In this document: positions 49,301-61,300 of the stretch, piece by piece | Numbering within the stretch: the stretch's first letter is position 1 | How the letters are laid out: every line of letters starts with the position of its first letter | Assembly: GCF_918797505.1 (NCBI RefSeq) | Contig: NC_092797.1 | Coordinates: 19,853,372 to 19,917,371 of the forward strand | Reading direction: 5' to 3' | Length of the DNA: 64,000 bases | Source of the DNA: Bemisia tabaci | Taxonomy: Eukaryota; Arthropoda; Insecta; Hemiptera; Aleyrodidae | The notes under the pieces: generated by a model | What the model was told of the DNA's origin: nothing | The model's input: the letters and a program-made list of their open reading frames with translations, nothing else | Databases searched by the model: none | Translations under genes and position numbers: made by a program

Positions 49301-52300
49301 TAAATCCGACGAGTGTCAATATATTTTCGCGGAAAATCAGGAAATCTCGTTTGAAATATCAGGAAAAATTAGGAAAATTCAAAAGTAAATTATAGTGGAC
49401 ACCCTGCGAGAATAAGGCAGGGAATATATAGAATTTGCAGGTGTCTGAAATTTGATGAATTTCGCGTTCAAGTGGAAACTACCGAAGGAACTGAACACGA
49501 GGATACCCTTGGCTCATGAATTGAACAATTATTGTAGAAGATATGGCAAAATGATCGAATCTGCTAAAATACTTGTGTTTAAATGGGAAATGCCGCCAGA
49601 TGACGTCACTAGGCGGAGCATTCTCTCATTTTTAAATCTATTTTTATACTATTTCAAATATCAGAAAAAAATTATTAAAGATACTGTGAAATCAGCTCTT
49701 TAAGCACTCTCAGATGAAGCAATAAAACATTTGCACGCAAATTCTCAATTTTTTTTACGAAACTTGCAATTCTGAAAGAGAACACCTTTCAATTTCTCCG
49801 ATTTCCGGAAACCCGCGATCTGCCACCGTAAATATCAGATCGAACAGCTTTATCCATTCAATAGTTGGGAACGCAAGAATCCCGGCGACAACTTGGCACC
49901 GCGGTGGAGCCGTGCACTTGATCAACAAGTGTATTACCTCTCGTGCATGAATAATAATAAAAACCTGAATCCTTCGGCGGCCTTTATCTCCGGACGCTGC
50001 ACTCCAGTTTCATTTGATTTACCTTCCATGAGTACGCTTTCGTGCCCGGTGCAGGGATGAATCCTCGCTCCACCGACGTAATCGCCTATCCCTACTTCCG
50101 CATGAGCCGCGGAAAGCGTAGGGTTATACGAGAAGCAGGGGCCACGTGGAAATCCAGAAACGCCCTTTTGTCAGAGGGGCGACGGAATGTGCGCTGAGGG
50201 GCACCGGGGGGCGCCCATCAGAACAAATACCCGTGCCCTATGTCGCATTAATTACTCCTCTGTATCTCGCCTGCAATTCCCATTGCTCTGACATCATTCG
50301 CTAATGATAGCTTTTTTCGATGCGAAATGCCGCGCCGAATGCATGATGGACGCAAGCTGCTGTTGATTTTTTAAAACCGGTTTCGGCTCTGGCACTTCAT
50401 TGAGGAAAGGAACGGGTTCCGGTTGTACTTAGTACCCCTGCTCGGTTTGTAAATCAGGATTGGGCTTGGTTCCGAAATTTTCTCGCATTGGAAGAAAAAG
50501 TCCGATCGTATGAACCAAAGTTTAGGGTTCCATCAGTGGCGTGGCTTGAATTGCGATATATCGATTGTTATGCCATTTAAACCTATGGTAAATAATCGAT
50601 TATGAAGGTGTTCGCTGCGAACACCCTGTTAATCGATCCTTTTCCATAGGTTTAAATGGCATAACAATCGATGTATCGCAAAGCACGCCACGCCACTGGG
50701 TTCCATATCGATCGAACTACTCGGTTCCCGGGCGAAGGAACGTAAATCCATTCCAAGGTTGCAAAATTGACTCAAACTATTCAATTTCTTCAGAAATTGC
50801 CCCTGTGCAATTTCTGTCCGAAATTTCTCGGATTTTTGTATGAGATCCGAGGAAAAAAGAATGAAATTTTCGGTTAGAAATGGCAAAGATTCTCCTGGCA
50901 AAAATAGAATTTGCGAGAGGAAATTTGGCAACATTGAATTGGAGTTACGTTTTTCTATGAAAAGGACGACGAATTGGAACCCACGGCTTTTATGGACGAG
51001 CTTCTGAATTTAATCGAAGTGGGAAAAGAAATTCAATTTTGGCTATCCGAATCGAGCGTTGAGTTCGGTGGATTGAATAGTTCGGTCAATATGGATTCTA
51101 GAACTTCAGTTCATACCATCCAACTTCGTTTTTCAGCGCGGGAAAATTTCGCAAGGCTACGAATGGATGGCTAAAGCTAGGTATCGCTACGTTTAAGAAA
51201 ATTTCATTATTTGTTTGTTTTGAAAGGAGACGAAGCAAAGTTTCAAGGAGAACTGTCGGTGTTCTTTTAAAAAAATAAAACACGGATGGAAACTTGCGAT
51301 GTCGTAATCGGAGGTACGCAGTTTTCGATTTGTAGTGCGTCTAGCAACCTGGAATAACGTCATGGAATTCATAAAAAAAATTGTTGATCGTGGAATTTTT
51401 TTGTGGAGCTACTAAGTTTTCGCCTTCAATTGCATTCACTTCTCATTTGAAATTGCGGAGGTGTATACATGAATAAGCACTTAAAGCCTCGGCATTGTAA
51501 GGTGGACTTGAGGATCTTGTAGTTTATCAAGCCGAGATTTTATACAATTCCCCGAAACCATAGATTATAGTGACATAAAATTGATTTATCCTCGGTTTTT
51601 TCCGTCAACGTGTTAAAGATATTACGTTCAAGTTACGACACACGAGAAAGTGCCTTCAAATACGCGTGATACCTCCTAGCAGTATCAGTAAGTTCGAATA
51701 GTTGCATTCTATTTTCCTTCCCCCTGTGGACTACTGGTTGATCTGGCGGGATGTATGATGTACGTAACTCGAACTCCTCTAGCTGACACTTGATTCAATG
51801 AGGGAAGTAGGGAACCAACATCATGTGCAATGAAGTAAAACCAAAAACCAAAACAAAAATATCTTACGAACTTGGTTATTGAATTTTATGAGCCTTTCTC
51901 TACAACATATTCGTGTGCATCCTAAAAATCTCATCACTATAAACAGCTCGGTTTTTCTAAAATTCGAGACCAGTCTCTTTTCCTCCTATCGCAATGTTGC
52001 ATTTTTTCAATTTCCTTGAACTTTCTTATGTTTCAGGACGAAGAAAATGAGAGTAGTGAGAAAAAATCTGCCAAAGATGCATTGCTACTGTGGTGCCAAC
52101 GGAAAACTGCTGGATATCCAGGAGTTAATATCCAGGATTTTACCAGTAAGTATACTTAATTCCGCCTTCATCGCCGAACGTTCTTTTTCGTCTCAAATTT
52201 CTATAGATGCCAAGAGTTAACAATTTTGAGGGGTAATTTCTTTTTAAGAGCAAAATATTAATTGATTACTAGCTCGTATGTTTCACCCAATCATAAACAT

Positions 52301-55300
52301 GAATGTTTAGTCAAGAGAAACTTTATTTCTTTAAACCCTTCATTTTTGTCTACTTCGTTGGTCGAATAATTTTACAGATGCTCTAACCATTCTTGGTCAA
52401 TCTCATCAATCTTTGTTTTTATGAGAAAATTATCATTAATGACAAGTAATAATAATCCGAAAATATTCATGACTCATATTTTTTATTTTTCTTTCATTTC
52501 AGGTTCTTGGAGAACTGGGTTAGGATTTAATGCGTTAATTCATGCTCATCGACCAGAGCTCATCAATTACAATGCCTTACAACCGAACAAACATATTGAC
52601 AACTTAAATAATGCATTTGAAGTCGCAAATTCAGAGCTAGGCATTCCCAAACTTCTAGATGCTGAAGGTGAGATTTACTTACTAACTTAATACCTTCCCT
52701 AATTATTTTTAAATCACTCTAAAATGGATACATTTCCACAACTACAATACTGCCGTGCTGTCAATTTTTTCCCTTTTGATCCTGTAAGCAGGGTTGCCAC
52801 TGTCAGGGAATTTTAAAAATCCAGGGAAAACTGGGAAATGTCAGGGAAAATTAGTTGAATTCCCTTGATTTGCTTTCAAGAATAGATTTAAGGTCTCGAA
52901 CAACAAATTTTGCCTGAAAACTATTTTCAATTATGTCTTCTCAACCAGCTGTCACAATATCTTCAATTGTTAGGGAAGTTCACCAAAATGTGTCACGGAA
53001 ATCAAGAAAATGTCAGGGTGTTTCATTTTCTAAATTCTATGGCAACCTTATGTAAGTCCAATGAAAATAGATATCATATGAATTGTTGCGAATTTGATTG
53101 TTTCTTGATTTCAGTTTTACATTCTAATCATTTATACTTGTCACTTCCTTTTAGATGTTGACACCAACAGACCGGATGAAAAATCAATTATTACCTATGT
53201 AGCTTCCTATTACCACACTTTTGCCCGAATGAAAAATGAAATGAAAAGTGGAAGGAGGATAGCAAATGTAAGTCGGATTAAATTATTTCACTTCAAGCTT
53301 TAATATAAACAGGAACGTTTCTATAATTAAAGGCTAAAGAGCCGCAATCATGTCTTCACCGATTCAAGAAATCTGGGGAAAACTATGCAACAGCTCTTTT
53401 ATCTGTAGCGTTTTTTTGCAAATTCAAAAACCTTGTATCTTGAGCCTGGTATAAGATACCATATCGAATTTTTGTCAACATGGAGCTCGTACTAAGCCTG
53501 TTGCAAATGCAAGTTACTGATTTGTCCAAAATTGCTAGTTAAGTTCCTTGGACTCTTAAATACAGAATTCTGTGTGTATCAATTGACTGTATCTAAAATT
53601 ACATTCACTTCATGATAAAACTGTTTTGATTGCAAATTTTTCCCTAGAATTTTATGAGAAAGTTAAAATTCTATCAAAGAAATCTTAAAATAATCAGAAA
53701 GTTTATTTTGCATCAAGAGTTTGGTGGAGGCTCGTAATGGCACGAGCAGTTGGAATTGCGAGTTAATTTTTTAAAGTTAATTGAAAAACATAATTAAGAG
53801 GCCAGCAAGGAAGTTAATTTTAAGAAATTGAAAATGTCAACGAGTTTCCAGTACTAGAATTGCACACAAAATAAGATTGGTTAAAGGGAGAGAGTAGTAG
53901 AGTGTAGAGAGTGTTAAAATCCCTGAGGTATGTGATCGTTACATACATACCTTGATCATGTAATCTAAAAGTTTCTGCACCACTTCTTCCTTAGAAAAAT
54001 CACTTTACTAGATTTTTTATTCTTGGTATTAATTACTGCTCAATTCTTGAATCTTTTAAATTATTTCGAAAATCATTTGCTTACTTAATTCATGTTTTTG
54101 CCTTTTATTTTAGATTGTTGGTCAGATGATGGACGCAGATAGGAAAAAATTATTATATGAAAAATTGACCACAGATTTATTAGAATGGATAAAGAAAAAA
54201 ATTTTAGAATTAGAGAATCGAGATTTTCCAAACACTTTAGAAGGCATTCAGAAAGCATTATTAGCATTTAAGCAGTACCGAACTGTTGAAAAACCACCAA
54301 AGTAAGTTGATATATTTTTCTTTCTCTTTTTCTTTTTCAAATGCTGCTCAAAGAATCACCTGAAAAATCCTTCTCAATGCATTTGTCAATAATCCTTCTC
54401 TCTGTCCTCAACAGCAACGAAAGACAACTTACAGAAAACGTTATAAAATCATCAGAAAGTTTTCTTGTTAACATTGAAACCTTACATAGAACTTGAACAT
54501 TGTAACACGTGATAGGCTCATTATAACTCCACAATTTTTTTCTGTATTCAAATTCATGGAATGCCCATCTGATAGAGAAGGTTCCTCATAGGCCACGAGC
54601 CCACGAGTTACTCTGATCGGTCGAAAACATTGTATATTCATTCGTGCATAGTTATGTAGAATGATTACATTATTAAAGGATCTTATTTTTCCCGAGAGTA
54701 TCAACAAGATGCTTTAGCTTTGTGTCTCATCTAACATTGGATTTTTCTCTTGCAGGTACAAAGAGCGTAGTGAAATAGAAGCTTTATATTTTCATATTAA
54801 CACACAATTAAAGTCCTTGAACCAACCTTCATTCGCACCTCAAGAAGGGCAACTAATTCACGATCTTGAGCGAAATTGGGAAGAACTAGAGCGGGCAGAA
54901 CACAGGCGTGAAGTTGCTTTAAGGCAAGAATTATTACGACAAGAGAGACTAGAACAACTGAACTATAAATTTGAACGGAAGGTAATTTTATCAAGTTTTA
55001 ATTATATGTTGGATCAAAGTTCCTCATAAGTCGCTATCTTTAACCAGCTAAATTAAGTAGGAGGAGACTGTAAATGACTGGAATTGAAATTCTTATGTAA
55101 ACACTTGATTGTCATTGTCTTCTCTTCCTAAGGAAAATATCTCCTAATCATTCTTTGAAAAGTTATAAATCTCAGATATAGATGGAAAAAAATTAAAACC
55201 AACTCATTTGTTTAGTTTCAAATAAAAATATTGAGCCAAGAAAAAGCCGAAGCTCATAGGGCTGTTCAATCGGTTGTCGGTAAGCTACCGAAACAGTTCC

Positions 55301-58300
55301 GTTAAGAAAAAGTTACGATAAGAGCGCTCTTGTCGATAGCGATCAGAGTTTTCGGAGCTGGCGAAAATAAGCTGTTGCCATTTGTACATCTATTTTACGC
55401 GCCGCCGCGCCAGGCAATCTGATAAACCGACACACGGGGCAACAATGCATTGAGTGCGAGCTCTCAACAATCCGATAAGGCCGGCTGTTGTCGATATCAT
55501 CGCTACTGTCGGTACTGCGCCAGTTTCAATAAGAGACGATATCGATAGCGTTCCGGCAAGAATTCGTTTGAACACCCCTAGAAGCTCACAGAAATAAAAA
55601 TTACATGTCGATTACATTATATTACCTAGGTATTGCAGTTACCACATAATTCTAATACCCAGTCTCAATTTTCAATATACTGCTTCAAATAAAAGTCGAT
55701 GTTAAGGTAGTGTAAGTTCATTCATTGTAAGAAACGCGCCTTCAAAGGTCAGTAAAAAAGCAGCAAGAATTGTTTTAGTCCTTAAGAGAAGGTAAATTGT
55801 TAGAAACAAATTACAACTCAGTATTTGTCATTTTGTGTTTTACTTGTTACATTTTATTTTTGTTTAATGAATCCATGTTTGATTGCATCCTCTCATTGTT
55901 TTATACATTCAATTTTTCAGAGTGTACTGAGGGAGGGATATTTGAAAGAAATGATTCAAGTTCTCTCAGATCCAAGGTATGGAAGTAATTTAGCTCAGGT
56001 TGATGCAACTGTCAAGAAGCACGAAGCCATCAGTGCTGACATCATGGCCAGGGTAACTATCCTTCATTGTATTGCCCTGTTGATGAGCTCTCTTCTCTTG
56101 GCCAATGGCCTTGCAATAAAAAAAAATCTCTGATTCATGGATGTAGCTTTGCTCAAGTTAAATTTACTTTTTACTTTTTGCATAATTCCAAGAGTCTTGT
56201 CAAACTTCGGGTTTATAAAAGCTTTTTTCTAATAAACCTCTTGCTTAAAAATAGATTCATTTTAGTTGAAGAACAAAGGAATGTTTTTAAAGTTTTAAGA
56301 CCCAATTTAAAACCCACGGAATTTGATTTTCAATTTTTCTGTCTCCTTCATGCCATGATTTGAAAAATGTTCAAATAATTCAAAAGCAGAAAAAATTATA
56401 GAATTGACATTTCTTTTTGAAATCAGATTCATACAGTAAACCTTCGTAATTTTTTAAATCAAATTTTTCGACAAACTAGAGCAATCACTCTGCAGTTAGT
56501 GAAAGGAAAAAACCACTCAGAGTCAAAATGAGTTTCATTGCATTCAAACTTCATGATGAACTCAAGTTTTCTAAAATTGTCTGTGCCTATTTTTTTCCAC
56601 AGGAAGAACGATTTCATGATTTAAGCAACATGAGCGAGGAACTGATCAATGAGAATTATCATGGTGCGGAAGGAGTAAAGAAGAGAAAAGCAGAAGTCCT
56701 CCAAAGGTGGCAAGATCTGCTTGACTTTCTCCAAAAGCATAAAGTTAATCTTAACATGAAGTGTACTCTTATGATGCTTCTAAGAGAAATCGATACTGTT
56801 ATGGCTACAATCAAAGACTTAGAGGTAATTATTCCTGTTATTTTTCATCAACTCATTCTACTGTTCTATAAAGAGCATTTTACAGTTTTGGATCATTTTC
56901 CTTCATCTTTGTTTGTAATCGATCCTTTTAAAGTTGAATGTAATACACGCCAAATAAGTTACCGCACTTTTAGAGTGCAACAGAAGATCCACCGTCTTGA
57001 TTCTTGAGTTTACTTTCAATAGTTTCAATGCTTAACTGATGACAGCTCACTCTGCAAGTGAATAAACTTGTGTCGTGTGGACTCCGTCACATTGTTTTAA
57101 CTACTAAGAGTTACAGTTGTTTAGTTGTTGTCTTTTGCAATTGGAGATGCAATTCAAGCTAACCCTGTGCGTATGCTTACTGAGATTCACTCACAAAAAG
57201 AGTCCTGTACTCCTGTCATTGTAATAAATGTTTCTGATCAACATTTGCCCAAGAGCATATTTTATTCGATGAAAATAGTAGGCTCTAAAATGACTTAAAC
57301 ATCAGTTTAATCATTGTAGTGATTGAATAGTCTCCTTTTCTTTTACAAAACGACTAATACTCCACTTTTTCTCAGCTTAACTTTCAGTCTGGATCTGTGG
57401 GTCCTCATTTACTAGCTGTTGAAGACCTCCTCCAGAAACACAGTCTACTAGAAATGCAGATGACCGCAATGGATGAAACTGTCAGGAGACTTGGCCGGCA
57501 AGCAGTTCAGCACATATCTGCCGGTCACAAGGAAGCTCCTATTTTGGAAACCAGAATAACCCAATTGAATACTGTCTATGAAAAGTGAGTTCTCTTTATA
57601 GCATATTTATTCACTTTACTTAAAACTTTTATTACATGCATAGCATATCCCTCACTTATTTATTATTTACTAAATTTCAAACCTCTTGATTTTTCTGAAC
57701 CAAATACCCCTCCAAAATTATTATATCGTGGGCACTTTTCAATTCCTCAGAAATTACTGGAAGTAAATGACTGAGGTTGCCAAAAATTTAGCAAAGAGGG
57801 TCTGGTTGATGGGTGAGTGAACAGTTAAAATCTATCTATTTATTTTTGCAAAAGCCTCTTTTTTCTCTCTTTTTTTCTGTAATATTTTCCATCCTATAAA
57901 AAAAATTAAGAATTCAAAAGAATAAAAATCATGAAAAAAATTAAAATTTATCGTGACCAAGCTTAGAGTTTCTAGTTTTTTCATCCAAATTTTTATATGG
58001 TTTTTTTTAGATTAATTGAAAATGGTAAAGAAAGGAGATCTCGGCTAGAAGACGCAAGAAACTTTTTCCAGTTTGTCCAAGACCATGAAGATGAAGAAGG
58101 CTGGTTGATTGAAAAGCAGAGAATTTGTAAAGCTGGAATCTCGGCGAAAGACCTCAGAGCAGTTTTAAGTCTGCAACAAAAACACAAGGTACCTTAACTT
58201 TTGTAACCAGTGAATTATTGATTTTTTGTGATTTTCCACCAGCATGCTAGAATAAACTACTCATCATGAATTGCTCAGAAGTTGCCTTATGCTGCGCCTC

Positions 58301-61300
58301 TTTTCTGAAGATCTAAAATGTGTTAATTTTATTTGTGCAGTATAATTATAGCTGAAATCTTCTCTTGAAGTCTCTTTTTGTTTTGCTGTTTGTATGTTTT
58401 ATGAATTAAATTTTTATTTTTTTCGGCATTTTTTGAATAGTGACATGGTGAGTTGTGCAAGATGTATTTTGCGCAACCTACACCCTGTAAAAAGCAGGCG
58501 TACTTTCACATCCTCCCAATTTCCCCTCGAAAAACTTAAAATCTCTGTCCTACGTTGAAATCTTAATTTGATCAAACAAATGTTCTGACATCCCATTCTT
58601 TCACGTTATTTTTACTTATTTTCTTTTTTCGCAGGTTTTAATTGATGAAATGAAAGTCAGGCATCCAAAGTCAATCCAACTGTGCGACAGTGGTCGTAGA
58701 TTAATTGCAGACAAGCATCCTAAAAGTATAGAAATAAACTCACGGATCAATAGTCTGACTGAACACTGGCAGACTTTGGATTTACTGGCAGATCAACGGA
58801 AGAAACAACTTGAAGATGCGTCAGAGGCCTACCAGGTACATTGGAACAAAACTTCTCTTCCTTCTCGTTGAGTTGATTTTGAGCTGTTAAAATCATACAA
58901 ATAATACTTGACCCCGGTTTAACTTTCTAAGTAAAGTTAAATTATTAAATCATTTTTAAAAATGCAAGATGTGTAAAATGAATGTACAGATGAGTTTAAA
59001 AATGTTGGCATTATCAATTTAAGTTTCTCTAGAATCACCTACCGAAATGTTTGCTTTTCTTGTCTTATATTGATTGAATGATCAAACTTAATTATTAAGG
59101 GATTAATTTAAAAATTCCAATTTTTGCTTCAAATAACGCATCCTAAAGAAACGACTAACTAATTCTTGTTTAGCGGTTCCTATTGCAAAGTTCGAGTACA
59201 AACACTTCAGCATTTTTCTGCATATATTTTAGACCTTCAACAAAAATCGTTGCAATTTCTATGCACTAATGCTACCCGTGTTGATGTTGACCAAATGGCA
59301 AAAATTCACTCAAAATATTTTTGTTTGACAACAAAAGCTTTGAATGTTGAGAATTTTTGAACAATTATTCTTGGAAAACTTTGTAGGATATGATGGCCAA
59401 ATGGGAAAAATGCATATAAATATCAATTCCAACGGTTTAAAATCTCCAATTATGTTTTGTTTTCTTCAAAGAAAACTGATCAATTCCTTGGAGTTCTGTA
59501 TTTTATTACCTATGCAAGGAAAATTCACAGTGAAAAACAGAAACTTCTGGTTGGTTTTTCTTTAACAAATGTTGCGGAGACTTATAACATCGAAATCTGG
59601 AATACGCATTTTTCAACCTAAGTTGTCCGTATCCTGATGAGCAATTAAATCGTCTCTCAAAGCCCAATTCAGTTGTCTAACTTTTTAGATCAAAATATGC
59701 CCCAAAAAAATACTGAAGTACAAACCTTATCTTCTTTTCGCTTTTCTTCTTCCTTCTATTGTGTGTATTCATAGCACTGATTCTGCAGAATATTATAATT
59801 TAACTCCTCTCCTTTGTTGTAACAGTTCTACACAGATGCCAATGAAGCAGAATCATGGTTGAACGAGAAATTAGCCCTGGTGGGCTCGACTGATTATGGT
59901 GAAGATGAACCAAGTGCACAAGCTCTATTAGCTCGGCACAGAGACCTGCAAGGAGAAGTGAAAGCCTATGAAGGTGATATCCAGAGCCTGAACCTGCAAG
60001 CAAAAAAACTAGTCAGTGCAGGAATTTCAAATTTACAGGCAAGTGAAATACCTCTGTTTTTTCCGTCTCCAATGAATAAATAGAAGAAGATAACAGAATT
60101 AAGCTCTCATGAAATTTCTGTGTCCATTTTTCCCTTATCAATTTTGAACTTTTTCACCTTCTTTCATTGAACTAGTTTGAACGCTATTCATACATCTCTT
60201 AATAAGACATAAAAATAAGCTTTCTTCTCTTGTGCTCTAACTCCTTATTGATATGTTGGAAAAAGGGGTTACCTGCTTAACTTAATTATTATGCATGAGG
60301 GATGTTTGCGATGTGTACTAACTTATTTGCATATTAATTCTACTTGATGGTAAACTAATGTTTGAGTTATATTTTGAGTAAGACAAGATTAATTTTGCCC
60401 CAAAAAGCATAAAAATCTTATCACCCCCAGCCTACAAAGTTAGTTTAGTCAAGTTGTTTTTGTACTCTTGATGTCAAATTTCTTTGGTGCTTTCATTTGA
60501 ATAATATGTATGAAACAAACAAACGTTTTTAGTCTTTCCTTTTATAATTCAAGCGAATAACACTAAAATTATCTCCGATGAGCCTATATCAATAATTTTA
60601 TTGTTTCAAGTTTCCACTTACGTAGATGCTGAAAATTCTAGACTATCAGACAAAGCAAACCTGAGTCTTTGTTAAGCTGCAAGCATCATATAACAAAGTA
60701 GTATTTTGTGGGCACTACAATAGGCTACCAGTCTAGTCTATTAAATCTATCTAAACTTTATTTGGAATTATTTAAGCTAATTTTCCCCCTTATTTTTTCC
60801 TTATTTAGCTCTCAGCTGACCCAGAACAAGTCGTTGAAATAGAGCCAAGGGAAGAATGGGTTAACGAAACAAGACTAATTCCGCAAGAAGTGTGGGAGGA
60901 AGAACCTGTCGAACGATTAGAGCATCGAACGGTCATGGAAGAAAGGCATGTTCCCCAAGTGAAAAGTCTGTACGATTTCTCAGGACACGGCATGCTCATG
61001 GCTAAAGGAGAGGTTTGTCTGCTTATTTAATTCAATGTAAGATATTACCCTTGAAATAAAGTGCTTCAAGGGAGTAGAGAATTTATAAAAAGACGGCATC
61101 AACCAGAATTAGTCTCATGGTATTTCTCATCGCCCAAGTTTTTCTCATGTTCCGTTTTCTTGCAACCAAGAACAAAGCAAAATTTTGCTGTGTTTTTTTT
61201 TAAATTTCTCCGCGATCATACAGAAAAAATCAGCAGTTTTCAGGTGGAGTATTTTTGAATATTCTGTTGATATAATAAAATATTAGAAAAATTTGGCAAT

